Origin: Chloroflexota bacterium
GTDB lineage: Bacteria > Chloroflexota > Dehalococcoidia > Lucifugimonadales > Lucifugimonadaceae
Length of the DNA: 34,978 nucleotides
Direction: 5' to 3'
Assembly: GCA_002714425.1 (NCBI GenBank)
Contig: PAXI01000012.1
Span: forward strand, 1-34,978
In this document: one piece after another, positions 1-9,400 of the stretch
How positions within the stretch are numbered: position 1 is the first letter of the stretch
Layout: each line of letters starts with the position of its first letter
The notes under the pieces: generated by a model
What the model was told of the DNA's origin: nothing
What the model saw: only the letters and a program-made list of their open reading frames with translations
Database searches by the model: none
Program-made: the position numbers and the translations under genes

Positions 1-88
1 GAGCTTCTTCTGCTTTAGGAGTTTCTTCTACTTTAGGAGTTTCTTCTACTTTAGGAGTTTCTTCTACTTTAGGAGCTTCTTCCTTATC
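1..88. repeat. 18-bp tandem repeat inside the L3 tail
   Basis: The plus strand shows the unit aggagtttcttctacttt repeated with an exact 18-base period (aggag at 17, 35, 53 and 71), with a diverged copy at each end. Read on the minus strand it encodes PKVEET copies in frame, with a variant PKAEEA at the left edge. Because the period is a multiple of three, copy number can change without breaking the reading frame. The array is cut by the window edge, so total copy number is unknown. Confidence 0.9.
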
Positions 89-739
89 ATAGTAAGCAAC
101 AACTGATCTAGTCTTCCCACTAGAATTTTTTTCAACCCTTATCAATGTATTTTCCGATCCCGGAACAGGGCCACTAACAAAGACAATATTATTGTCTTCA
201 TCTTTAGCTAAAATATTAATCCCTCTTATGGTAAAGCGCTCCCCACCATATCTTCCTGACATTCGGGTACCAGGCCACACACGCCCAGGAGATGAACCGG
301 CACCTATTGAACCAGGTGCCCTATGTCTGTCAGATTGACCATGAGTCTTAGGCCCCCCTCTAAAGTTATATCTCCTAACAACACCTGAGAACCCCCTGCC
401 CTTTGAGTCACCAATAACTTTTACAGGTTCCCCAATTTCAAATATACCCATATCTATTTTTTGCCCCACCTCAAATTCATCTAGATTATCTACAGAAAAT
501 TCCTGCAAAAATCTAAATTTACCACCAGATCTAGATTGATGACCTAAATCAGGCTTATTGAGATTTTTGGATTCTTCAAATCCAACCTGAACAGCATCGT
601 AGCCATCTCTTTTTAGAGTTTTTACCTGAGTAACTATACAAGGACCTAACTCAATAGCGGTAACAGCTTCTGATTTTCCATCTTTATGAAAGAAGGTAGT
701 CATTCCAATTTTTTTACCTATAAGTCCATTTATAATCAT
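1..739 (-). CDS. rplC: 50S ribosomal protein L3, 3' end cut by window edge
   Basis: Binds 23S rRNA near the peptidyl-transferase centre and is an early assembly protein of the large subunit. I translated the minus strand from the ATG at 739: it opens MIINGLIGKKIGMT, the usual L3 start, and stays open for 246 codons to the window edge. Family landmarks include the GRGFSGVVRRYNF stretch, GGPKTHGQSDRHRAPGSIG and PGRVWPGTRMSGRYGG. The normal L3 body ends near residue 216 (VVAYYDKE). After it comes a repetitive acidic tail built of the six-residue unit PKVEET, still open at the edge, so the full length is unknown. It follows rpsJ by 19 bases, as in the S10 operon. Identification is secure; only the tail is unusual. 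Confidence 0.96.
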   Translation of the reverse strand, partial: MIINGLIGKKIGMTTFFHKDGKSEAVTAIELGPCIVTQVKTLKRDGYDAVQVGFEESKNLNKPDLGHQSRSGGKFRFLQEFSVDNLDEFEVGQKIDMGIFEIGEPVKVIGDSKGRGFSGVVRRYNFRGGPKTHGQSDRHRAPGSIGAGSSPGRVWPGTRMSGRYGGERFTIRGINILAKDEDNNIVFVSGPVPGSENTLIRVEKNSSGKTRSVVAYYDKEEAPKVEETPKVEETPKVEETPKAEEA

Positions 740-758
740 TTTAAAATCAATATCCCTC

Positions 759-1067
759 TTATAACTTTATAGCTATATCTACGCCTGCAGGCATATTCAA
801 TCTTGTAAGTGAATCCATTGTTTTTGAACTCGGAGCTAGAATTTCTATTAATCTTTTATGAATTCTTAATTCAAAATACTCTCGACCGTCCTTATGAACA
901 TGAGGACCTTTTATCACAGTAAATTTTTTGTTTGATGTAGGCATTGGTATAGGCCCTGCAGTACGCGCCCCAGTTCTTTCTGCTGTCTCCATTATCTGCT
1001 GAGCAGATAAATCAAGAACTCTGTGATCGAACGCCTTTAAAACTATTCTTATCTTTTGGTCTGCCAT
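759..1067 (-). CDS. rpsJ: 30S ribosomal protein S10
   Basis: Small-subunit protein (102 aa), also the NusE partner of NusB in transcription antitermination. The sequence [19 protein letters not shown], the [19 protein letters not shown] loop and the C-terminal [13 protein letters not shown] are typical. The open frame extends 18 codons further upstream, but I place the start at the ATG at 1067: that is where the S10 family starts, and a strong GGAGG lies just before it inside the last codons of fusA. Only one base separates it from the fusA stop, so translation is probably coupled. The protein itself shows nothing odd. Confidence 0.97.
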   Translation of the reverse strand: MADQKIRIVLKAFDHRVLDLSAQQIMETAERTGARTAGPIPMPTSNKKFTVIKGPHVHKDGREYFELRIHKRLIEILAPSSKTMDSLTRLNMPAGVDIAIKL

Positions 1068-1068
1068 T

Positions 1069-3144
1069 CTATCCTCCAGCTCCTGAAATTTTTTCTGTAA
1101 CACTCTTTGGTACTGCGGCATAATGATCTAATTGCATTGAGAAACTTGCCCTTCCGGTTGTCAACGATCTTACATGCGTAGCATATTGAAATGTTTCAGC
1201 AAGTGGTATAAATGCATTAACAACTTGAACTTCACCTCTTGCGTCCATATTTTGAACTTGAGAGCGCCTAGAATTAAGATCTCCAAGAACATCTCCTAAA
1301 AATTCTGAAGGAGTTACTACTTCTATTTTCATAATGGGTTCGAGTAATGAAGGCTTACCTTTTTGCATTGCTGCCTTGAATGCCATTGATGCAGCAACTT
1401 GAAAAGCCATTTCTGAAGAGTCAACATCATGATGTGAACCATCGATTAGGACTGCCTTTATATCAACTGAAGGATATCCGGCTATAACTCCGGACTTTGC
1501 AGCCTCCATAAATCCTTGTTCAATAGGCTTGAAATATTCCCTTGGCAAAGTAGAACCGGTGATTTCTGATTCAAATTGTAATCCATCTCCTGCTTTAAGT
1601 GGCTCTAGCCTGAGAGTACAGTCACCATACTGCCCTCTACCACCAGATTGCCTTACAAGTTTACCCTGAGCTGTAGCTTCTTTTGTTATGGTTTCCCGGT
1701 AGGCAACTCTTGGAGCACCAACAGTGGCATCAACACTAAATTCACGCCGCATCCTCTCAACTATAACATCAAGATGAAGTTCCCCCATTCCTGCTAAAAT
1801 AACTTGACCACTTTCCTCATCACTTTTTACTTCCAGAGTAGGATCTTCATCTGCTAATCTAACTAAAGCATTAGACATTTTTTCTTGATCTGATTTAGTT
1901 TTTGGTTCAACAGCAACTGATAAAACTGGATCAGGAAATGAAATTTGCTCAAGTGAAATTTGATGATCTTGTGGACACAACGTTTGACCAGTAACAGTAG
2001 ATTTTAGACCAATAGCAGCCACAATTTCACCAGGCCCCGCTGATTGCTTTTCTTCCCTAGAATCTGCATGCATAACCATCAATCTTCCAACTCTTTCCCT
2101 TGATCGAGTTGCAGAGTTATAAACAGTTGAGCCCGATTCAATTTGTCCAGAATAAACTCTTAAATATACTAAACGACCTACATGCTGGTCTGTAACAACC
2201 TTAAAGGCTAACGCGGTCATGGGATCGTCTACAGATGGTTTCCTTTGCAAACTCTTTGTTTCATCTGAAGGATCAACCCCTTCGATAGCAGGCACATCGG
2301 TAGGTGAGGGTAGGTATGCAATTATGGCGTCAAGTAAGGGATGAACACCTCTATGCCTTAAGGCCGAACCAACACACACAGGAAAAATTTTTAAATCAAT
2401 TGTTGCCTGCCTTAAGGATTTTTTTATCTCCTCAACTGATATTTCTTCCTCTTCTAAAAATTTCATCATTAGATCATCATCGGTTTCAGCAATTTTTTCT
2501 ATCAAATTATTTCTTGCAGTCTCAACCGATTCTTTGTATTCATCTGGAACTTCTACAATTTTATGTTCTATAGCCTCCGCAGACTCATAAATATATGCTT
2601 TCTCTTCAATCAAATCAACCAAACCATTAAATTCAGACTCTGCTCCAATTGGCAATTGTATTGGCACAGCATTTGCTCCCAATCGATCATGAACAGTTTG
2701 AACAGCGTAATCAAAATTCGCACCAAGTCTATCCATTTTATTGACAAAAATTAGCCTTGGGACTTTATAAGTATCGGCCTGTCTCCATACAGTTTCAGAT
2801 TGAGGCTGAACCCCTGACACTGATTCAAGAACTACAACTCCACCGTCCAAAACTCTTAGACTTCTTTCCACCTCGGCAGTGAAGTCAACGTGACCAGGAG
2901 TATCTATTATATTAACAATATGTCCGTCCCACTTAGCATTAGTTGCCGCAGAGCCAATAGTAATACCTCGCTCCCGTTCCAGGGACATAAAATCCATTAC
3001 AGTGGTACCTTCGTCTATGTTTCCGATTTTATATGTCTCTCCAGTAAAAAAAAGTACTCTTTCAGTTACAGTTGTTTTACCTGCGTCAATATGAGCTATA
3101 AAACCTATATTCCTTACTTTATTTAGATCAACTTTTTCAGACAT
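1069..3144 (-). CDS. fusA: Elongation factor G
   Basis: Ribosome-translocating GTPase, 691 aa, cytoplasmic. All G motifs are present: P-loop AHIDAGKT (residues 17-24), RGITI in switch I, DTPGH (switch II) and NKMD. The C-terminal domains are complete, including GQYGDC and the G-domain-facing loop SSEMAF. The reading frame could begin at 3171, but that would overlap rpsG; the ATG at 3144 gives the family-typical [20 protein letters not shown]. It sits between rpsG and rpsJ as in str operons, but no tuf gene follows it. It ends SGAGG and its last codons carry the ribosome binding site of rpsJ. Confidence 0.97.
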   Translation of the reverse strand: MSEKVDLNKVRNIGFIAHIDAGKTTVTERVLFFTGETYKIGNIDEGTTVMDFMSLERERGITIGSAATNAKWDGHIVNIIDTPGHVDFTAEVERSLRVLDGGVVVLESVSGVQPQSETVWRQADTYKVPRLIFVNKMDRLGANFDYAVQTVHDRLGANAVPIQLPIGAESEFNGLVDLIEEKAYIYESAEAIEHKIVEVPDEYKESVETARNNLIEKIAETDDDLMMKFLEEEEISVEEIKKSLRQATIDLKIFPVCVGSALRHRGVHPLLDAIIAYLPSPTDVPAIEGVDPSDETKSLQRKPSVDDPMTALAFKVVTDQHVGRLVYLRVYSGQIESGSTVYNSATRSRERVGRLMVMHADSREEKQSAGPGEIVAAIGLKSTVTGQTLCPQDHQISLEQISFPDPVLSVAVEPKTKSDQEKMSNALVRLADEDPTLEVKSDEESGQVILAGMGELHLDVIVERMRREFSVDATVGAPRVAYRETITKEATAQGKLVRQSGGRGQYGDCTLRLEPLKAGDGLQFESEITGSTLPREYFKPIEQGFMEAAKSGVIAGYPSVDIKAVLIDGSHHDVDSSEMAFQVAASMAFKAAMQKGKPSLLEPIMKIEVVTPSEFLGDVLGDLNSRRSQVQNMDARGEVQVVNAFIPLAETFQYATHVRSLTTGRASFSMQLDHYAAVPKSVTEKISGAGG

Positions 3145-3151
3145 AAATTCT

Positions 3152-3622
3152 TTACCACCTGTAGTGAACAAATGCCCGATTAGCCTCGGCCATTCTGTGC
3201 AAATCTTCTCTTTTTCTGACAGCTGAGCCAGAATTATTATAAGCCTCTAATAGTTCATCATATAATCGATCTGATATAGTAGAACCTGATCTTGCTCTAG
3301 CCGCGGAAATAATCCATCTTTGAGCAAGAGCATTACGCCTTTCAGGTCTTACCTCAACCGGTACTTGATAAGTTGCGCCACCAACCCTTCGAGGCTTTAC
3401 CTCCAAGGCTGGCATTGCATTTTTTATAGCTTGATCAAAAATGTCTATTGCGGGCTTTCCAAGTTGCTTTTCAAGTCTAACTAACGAATCATACATTGCC
3501 TTTTGAGCAATAGATTTTTTACCACCAATCATCAACCTATTGATGAATCTAGATAAACTAATACTTCCATAAAGTGAATCTGGAAGTATTTCTCTTTTTT
3601 TTGCTTGTCTTCTTCTAGCCAT
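3152..3622 (-). CDS. rpsG: 30S ribosomal protein S7
   Basis: Nucleates assembly of the 30S head on 16S rRNA. 156 aa, normal for the family. It starts MARRRQAKKREILPDSLYGS and contains the KPRRVGGATYQVPVEVRPERR segment and the C-terminal HRMAEANRAFVHYRW. Start is the ATG at 3622, with a weak AGGA some 13 bases before it. It lies 52 bases downstream of rpsL and its stop is seven bases before the fusA start I chose. Confidence 0.97.
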   Translation of the reverse strand: MARRRQAKKREILPDSLYGSISLSRFINRLMIGGKKSIAQKAMYDSLVRLEKQLGKPAIDIFDQAIKNAMPALEVKPRRVGGATYQVPVEVRPERRNALAQRWIISAARARSGSTISDRLYDELLEAYNNSGSAVRKREDLHRMAEANRAFVHYRW

Positions 3623-3674
3623 TAATTCGCTTATCCTAAAAAATATTTATTGAAGTAAATTTCAAACATAATTA

Positions 3675-4094
3675 TTAACTCTTAGATTTACTGGTACCAT
3701 ATTTACTTCTGCCACGTTTTCTGTCTTCAACGCCAGAAGTGTCCAATGCTCCGCGTACAACATGGTATCTAACCCCTGGCAAATCAGGCACTTTTCCACC
3801 TCTAATCAAAACTACTGAGTGTTCCTGCAAGTTATGACCTTCTCCTGGTATGTATGCGGTAACTTCCATGCCATTACTTAGTCTAACTCTTGCGACTTTT
3901 CTTAGTGCAGAGTTAGGTTTTTTTGGAGTTACAGTCCTTACCTGCAAGCAAACACCTCTTTTTTGAGGACTTCCTTTTTTATTTTCTATTTGTTTACTCA
4001 AAAAAGAATTAAACACATAACGCATAGCAGGAGTTTTAGGTTTTCTCCTTTTCTGCTTTCTAGATTTTCTTACCAGTTGATTTACAGTAGGCAA
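3675..4094 (-). CDS. rpsL: 30S ribosomal protein S12
   Basis: Decoding-centre protein of the 30S subunit (139 aa). [11 protein letters not shown] is intact, so there is no obvious streptomycin-resistance substitution at the classic lysines; [17 protein letters not shown] and [15 protein letters not shown] are also present. Between KTPAM and SPQKRGVC it carries the roughly 14-residue insert ([15 protein letters not shown]) that also occurs in Bacillus S12 but not in E. coli S12. The start codon is TTG at 4094, preceded by GGAG at seven bases, with no better ATG. It is the first gene of the operon, downstream of a good promoter; rpoBC is not upstream. Confidence 0.97.
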   Translation of the reverse strand: MPTVNQLVRKSRKQKRRKPKTPAMRYVFNSFLSKQIENKKGSPQKRGVCLQVRTVTPKKPNSALRKVARVRLSNGMEVTAYIPGEGHNLQEHSVVLIRGGKVPDLPGVRYHVVRGALDTSGVEDRKRGRSKYGTSKSKS

Positions 4095-4160
4095 AGTTGT
4101 ACTCCAAGTAAATTAAATTTAGGGTGGACATTGATGTTATAAATCAAGTCACAAAGAATA

Positions 4161-4190
4161 AGTATACGAATTGATAGGGTGGTAAGTCAA
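4161..4190 (-). promoter_or_regulatory. Predicted sigma-70-type promoter of the rpsL operon
   Basis: On the minus strand TTGACT (4190-4185) is followed after 18 bases by TATACT (4166-4161). Each hexamer is one mismatch from the consensus. Transcription would start near 4154, giving a leader of about 60 bases before the rpsL TTG. Inference from sequence only. Confidence 0.65.
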
Positions 4191-4226
4191 CGATATTTAG
4201 TGTTTTTTTTACAAAAAATATTAATC

Positions 4227-4253
4227 TTGCATAATTTAAAATTTGTATATAAT
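4227..4253 (+). promoter_or_regulatory. Possible promoter of the glnR-glnA-gltBD region
   Basis: A perfect TATAAT lies at 4248-4253 with TTGCAT at 4227-4232, a short 15-base spacer. It would give a leader of about 60 bases before the regulator ATG at 4318. The whole 4095-4317 divergent gap is very AT-rich and includes a T-run at 4202-4210; I recognise no operator in it. The -10 is good, the -35 weak. Confidence 0.4.
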
Positions 4254-4317
4254 AAATATTAAGTTTATTTATAAACCTTTTCCATAAAATAAATTAGAAA
4301 AATAAATTACTATAAAT

Positions 4318-4998
4318 ATGAAAACTAAAATAGGTATTTTGGGCTTCAAGGACTCTGAGTCGCAGAGGTTAGTATCTGAAATTATAAAAGATTTCCAAAA
4401 TTACAAGATAAATAATATAGAAAAGATTGATCATAGCAATTTAAATGACGATATGGATATCGCTATGGTTTGGAATCCAGGTATTGAGGTTGGGCATACT
4501 AGCGAAATAATAGAACAATTATCTAAAAATAACATACCTACTCTTATTATTTTTTCTTCAACAATGGTTGATGATGTAAATCTAAAATTACCTAATCTTG
4601 AGATATGTTTCATCCCTTTTAGTAAAGAAGAGATATATATCCGATTAGAAAAAATAATTCCAAAAATAGAGGATACAGATGAAAATAAAGATGAAGGTTT
4701 GATTGATTACAAAATAATGACAATAAATTCCCAAAGATATGAAGTTTATCTTTTGGATACAAAAATAGACCTCACCTATAAAGAATATGAATTACTCAAA
4801 TTTTTAGCATCAAATCCAAATAGAGTATACTCAAGGGACTCACTTTTGAAAAGTGTGTGGGATTATGACTATTTTGGCGGTACACGAACTGTTGATGTGC
4901 ACATAAGAAGGTTAAGAAGTAAAATAGATAACCCAACTCATAATTTTATTGAAACTCAATGGAACGTAGGGTATAAATTCGTACCCCCAGAAAATTAA
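4318..4998 (+). CDS. GlnR-like OmpR/PhoB-family regulator with degenerate receiver
   Basis: Probable DNA-binding transcription regulator of nitrogen assimilation (226 aa). The C-terminal half (about residues 130-224) is a clear winged helix of the OmpR/PhoB type: LTYKEYELLKFLASNPNRV, then WDYDYFGGTRTVDVHIRRLR, ending WNVGYKF. The WDYDYFGGTRTVDVH wording closely resembles actinobacterial GlnR. The N-terminal half (1-115) folds like a receiver by pattern but lacks its chemistry: the acceptor aspartate position is Trp52 (DIAMVW), the acidic pair near the first strand is absent, and the usual Lys-Pro-Phe is IPF (99-101). No histidine kinase is nearby. It lies 21 bases before glnA. The GlnR assignment rests on domain wording plus neighbourhood; PhoP-type orphan regulators are the alternative. 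Confidence 0.85.
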   Translation: MKTKIGILGFKDSESQRLVSEIIKDFQNYKINNIEKIDHSNLNDDMDIAMVWNPGIEVGHTSEIIEQLSKNNIPTLIIFSSTMVDDVNLKLPNLEICFIPFSKEEIYIRLEKIIPKIEDTDENKDEGLIDYKIMTINSQRYEVYLLDTKIDLTYKEYELLKFLASNPNRVYSRDSLLKSVWDYDYFGGTRTVDVHIRRLRSKIDNPTHNFIETQWNVGYKFVPPEN

Positions 4999-5019
4999 AT
5001 ACAAAAACTAGGAAAAAAT

Positions 5020-6357
5020 ATGAAAAATAACAACTTAGAAGCAATAAATTATGTATTAATGTCTGCAAGTGAAAATAATGTAAAATTTATAAGACTGTGG
5101 TTTTCGGATATTCTGGGCAATCTCAAGGGATTTGCTATAACAATAGATGAATTAGAAGAAGTAATGAATAATGGAGCTAGTTTCGATGGAAGCTCTATTC
5201 AAGCCTCTGTAAGAGATACCGAAACTGATAAAGTAGCAATGCCAGACCCATCAACCTTTGAAATATTACCATGGCGTACTAAAGCTACTGTTGCCAGAAT
5301 TTTTTGTAATATTTTAGATTCTAATGGAAACCCTTCTTACTCAGATGGAAGAAATATTCTCATTAAAAACTTGTCAGAAGCTAAGAAATTAGGTTTTACA
5401 TTCTACGTTTCACCTGAAATGGAATACTATTATGAAAGTGAAGATAACAACTTCACTAAAGCTAATGAACAATCAGAATATTTTGACCAAACATCAACGG
5501 ATCTCATAGAGTCTGATCTTAGAAGAGATACTGTTCTTACGCTTGAGCAGATGGGCATACCGGTCAAGCACAGCCATCATGAGGTCGGTAAAGGTCAACA
5601 TGAAATAGACCTGCGACACACAGATGCATTAACAATGGCTGATTCTATTATGACGTTCAAGGTTGTAGCCAAGGAACTTGCCACACTAAGTGGAGTAAAC
5701 GCAACCTTCATGCCAAGGCCTTATAATGACAGACATGGATCTGGAATGCACACTCATATGTCATTATTTGAAGGCAACAAAAATCTTTTCTTTGATGATA
5801 AATTAGAATACAAACTTTCAAAACTTGGAAGACAATTTATAGCTGGTTTGATATCACATGCATCAGAGATATGTATAGTTACTAATCAATGGGTCAATTC
5901 CTATAAAAGATTAGTTCCGGGACTTGAAGCTCCAACATATTCTTCATGGAGCACTAATAACTTTGGAGACTTAATTAGAGTCCCTGGCTTTAGAAATGGC
6001 AGAGAGGATAGCATAAGAGTTGAATACAGAGCACCTGACTCTTCTAGTAACCCTTATCTTCTTTTCTCTGTTTTATTAGCATCAGGTCTTGATGGAATAA
6101 AAAATAAAATGAAAATAGGAAAACCTATTGATATAGACATAACAAAATCGTCAAACAAAGAGCTAAAAAAATATGGTGTGATCAAACTACCTGAAACGTT
6201 AAAAGATGCAATCGATATAGCTGAAAACAGTAAATTATTACAAAATGCTCTTGGTATGGATGCCTTTGAAACGCTATTAAGTAATAAGCGTCAAGAGTGG
6301 AAAGATTTCTCTTCATTCGTTACTGACTACGAAATAAGCAAATATCAAAATCTTTAA
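5020..6357 (+). CDS. glnA: Glutamine synthetase, type I
   Basis: ATP-dependent amidation of glutamate to glutamine, cytoplasmic dodecamer. 445 aa, the size of the GSI-alpha group. Motifs seen: SFDGSSIQ, the metal/glutamate motif PEMEYY, EVGKGQHEIDL, GSGMHTHMSL, RLVPGLEAPTYSSWS and RVEYRAPD. The segment that would carry the adenylylated tyrosine in GSI-beta enzymes reads IKLPETLKDAI and has no NLYDLP motif, so GlnE-type control is unlikely. Start at ATG 5020 with AGGA eight bases before it. It lies directly behind the GlnR-like regulator and 48 bases before gltB, so control is probably transcriptional. Confidence 0.97.
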   Translation: MKNNNLEAINYVLMSASENNVKFIRLWFSDILGNLKGFAITIDELEEVMNNGASFDGSSIQASVRDTETDKVAMPDPSTFEILPWRTKATVARIFCNILDSNGNPSYSDGRNILIKNLSEAKKLGFTFYVSPEMEYYYESEDNNFTKANEQSEYFDQTSTDLIESDLRRDTVLTLEQMGIPVKHSHHEVGKGQHEIDLRHTDALTMADSIMTFKVVAKELATLSGVNATFMPRPYNDRHGSGMHTHMSLFEGNKNLFFDDKLEYKLSKLGRQFIAGLISHASEICIVTNQWVNSYKRLVPGLEAPTYSSWSTNNFGDLIRVPGFRNGREDSIRVEYRAPDSSSNPYLLFSVLLASGLDGIKNKMKIGKPIDIDITKSSNKELKKYGVIKLPETLKDAIDIAENSKLLQNALGMDAFETLLSNKRQEWKDFSSFVTDYEISKYQNL

Positions 6358-6405
6358 TTAGTTTTTTGTATTTAAAAATTTTTAATATGTATTAGAATTT
6401 AAAAT

Positions 6406-9400
6406 ATGATAGATTACGAAACCTTAAAAAATAGAAACTTTGAAAATAACAAAAAGTACGGACTTTACTCCGAGGAGTTTGAGCATGATGCTTGTGGAGT
6501 GGGTATGGTTGCAAATATCAAATCAAATTCTTCCCATCAAATTGTTCAGCAATCACTAGAAGTACTTGAACATTTAGGGCACAGAGGGGCTGCTGGATCC
6601 GATCCACTAACCGGAGATGGTGCTGGTATAACTGTTCAAATGCCACACGAATTCTTTGTGGAAGAGTCAAAAAAGCTAGGATTTAGTTTACCTGCTAAAG
6701 GTTTATATGCTGTAGCAATGTGCTTTCTACCAAACGATAAAAAACTTAAAAATGAAATTAAGAGAATCATTGAAGAAATTGTTAAAAAAAATAACCTAAA
6801 AGCAATTATTTGGAGAGATGTTCCTGTCAATTCAGATCAAATAGGAAGTTCAGCAAGATCACTAATGCCAAAGATAGAGCAACTAGTGGTTAAAACAACA
6901 CCAAAAATTGAAGATGATCAACTTGAAAGAAAACTATACCTAATTAGAAAAACTTGTGAAAAACAGATAGAATCATTGAAGTTATCAGAGGAGTTAAAAT
7001 CTACTATAAATCGAGAGTTTTACATCTGTTCTTGGTCATCAAGAACTTTGATCTATAAAGGCATGCTACTTGTTGATCAATTACGAAAATTTTATCCAGA
7101 CCTAAGCAATAAAAATTTCACTAGTGCCTTTGGTTTGGTGCACTCACGATTCTCAACGAATACATTAGGATCATGGAAATTAGCGCATCCATACAGAATG
7201 CTAGCTCACAATGGCGAAATAAATACCGTTCGTGGAAATAGAAATTGGATGCAGGCCAGAGAAAAAACCCTAAATTCTAATTTTTTTGCTGAAGATATAA
7301 ATAACCTTATACCTGTTTGTGAAAGTGATTCACCATCTGATACAGCTTCCCTTGATAACGTTTTTGAATTGTTGAGAATGTCAGGCCGATCAATAGAGCA
7401 TACAGCTGCAATGATGATACCTGCAGCATGGTTTGATAATAATTCAATGACAAAGGCAACTCAAGACTTTTACGAATACCACGGTAATCTCATGGAGCCA
7501 TGGGATGGGCCCGCGATGGTAATTTTTACGGACGGAACAGCTGTAGGAGCGGTTTTAGATAGAAATGGACTAAGACCTTTCAGATATTTTGTAACAAAAG
7601 ATGATTTGCTCGTTATGGGGTCTGAAACAGGAGTTATTGATGTTAATGAGGAAGATATTTTATATAAGTCTAGATTAGAACCTGGAAAAATGTTTTTGCT
7701 AGATTTTAAAGAAAAGAGAATAATTGAGCCAGAAGAATTGATGCATAATCTATCTTCTGCTAATCCTTATGGTGAATGGTTAGATTCAAACAGAGTTACA
7801 ATTCCACAATTAACAGACGTTGGTGAAACAAGTGAATTTGATGCAGAAACCTTGATTAACCGTCAGGTGGCTTTTGGATACACAAAAGAAGATTTAGACC
7901 TGATAATAAAACCTATGTCTATAACAGCGCATCAGCCACAAGGTTCTATGGGTAATGATGCACCATTAGCGGTGCTCTCTGATAAACCGCAAAACCTATT
8001 TGCATACTTCAAACAAGCTTTTGCTCAGGTATCTAACCCACCACTAGATGCGATTAGAGAAAAATTATTTACTCAGAGAGCTGTACCTGTTGGTAGGAGA
8101 CCAAATATTTTTGATACAACACCTGAACATTGTAAAACTATAAGAATTGATCATCCTGTTTTGCTTAACAAAGAACTAAAAAAAATTCAAGAAAATACTA
8201 AGTTTCCAGCAGTTAAGGCAAAAACAATTTCAACTTTGTTTAATATTAATGACAAGGGTAGTTTAGGTAAACGAATTGAAGAAATATGCCAAGAAGCTGA
8301 TAAAGCTATTTCTGAAGGATACACAATCATTGTCCTATCTGACCGAGGAGTTGACAAAAATCATAGTTATATTCCATCCTTGCTATCGGTTGGAGCTGTA
8401 CATCATTATCTTATTAGAAAAAGAATAAGGTCTCAGGCTGATATTATTGTTGAATCAGGAGAACCAAGAGAGGTTCATCATTTTGCAACACTCTTTGGAT
8501 ATGGAGCCTCTGCAATAAATCCATATTTAGCACTAGAAAGTATCGAAGGATTAAGATTAAATCCACTTACTGATGAAGACATTCCAGAAAAAAGCATTGC
8601 TGAAAACAATCTACGAGAAGCAGTTGAAGAAGGTGTGGTAAAAACAATGGCAAAAATGGGAATTTCTACATTACAAGGTTATATGGGAGCTCAAATATTT
8701 GAAGCTTTAGGATTATCTCAATCCTTTATAGATAAATACTTTACATGGACAACATCAAGGATTGGTGGTATTGGATTAACTGAAATCAAACAAGACCTTC
8801 TGGCAAATCATTTCAGAGCATATGCACCAGATAATATTCCTTCCAACCTAAAAATTGACCTCGGGGGGCTATATCTCTGGCGTTCGACTGGCGAAAGACA
8901 CATGTGGAACCCGGATACCATTGCATTATTACAGGATGCAGTAAAGAGAAATGATATTAGTACATTCAAAATGTTTGAGGAATCGTCAGATAATGAAATG
9001 GAAGAACATATTACTCTTAGAAATATGATTGAGCCTATATATGGAGATGAAATCTCTATTGACCAAGTTGAACCCGCTGAAAAAATAGTTGAAAGATTTG
9101 CAACAGGAGCAATATCTCTCGGCTCCATCAGTAAAGAAGCCCACGAAACTATGGCTATTGCAACAAATCGTATTAATGCAAGATCTAATACAGGAGAAGG
9201 CGGTGAAGACCCAAAAAGATTTGAACCGGACTCCAATGGTGACTCGCGGTCTAGTGCGGTAAAACAAGTTGCATCAGGAAGATTTGGTGTTACTACTAAT
9301 TACTTAGTAAATGCAAAAGATCTTCAAATCAAAATGGCTCAAGGTGCTAAACCAGGTGAAGGCGGAGAGTTACCAGGAAAAAAGATTTCTGAATATATTG

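Noticed and set aside
1-88. CRISPR array
   Set aside because: The repeats are directly adjacent 18-bp units without unique spacers and are in-frame codons of rplC.
2304-3126. Short plus-strand open frames inside fusA
   Set aside because: Antisense shadows of EF-G with no recognisable protein features.
1069-3171. EF-G starting at the upstream ATG (3171)
   Set aside because: It would overlap rpsG and add nine non-family residues; the ATG at 3144 gives the conserved N-terminus.
4095-4317. tRNA or riboswitch in the divergent gap
   Set aside because: The sequence is very AT-rich, with no cloverleaf, TTCGA-type arm or recognisable aptamer core; promoter elements explain the notable parts.
8808-9267. 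Open frames on the minus strand inside gltB
   Set aside because: They lie opposite a strongly conserved coding frame, have no family motifs or ribosome binding sites, and are shadows of gltB.
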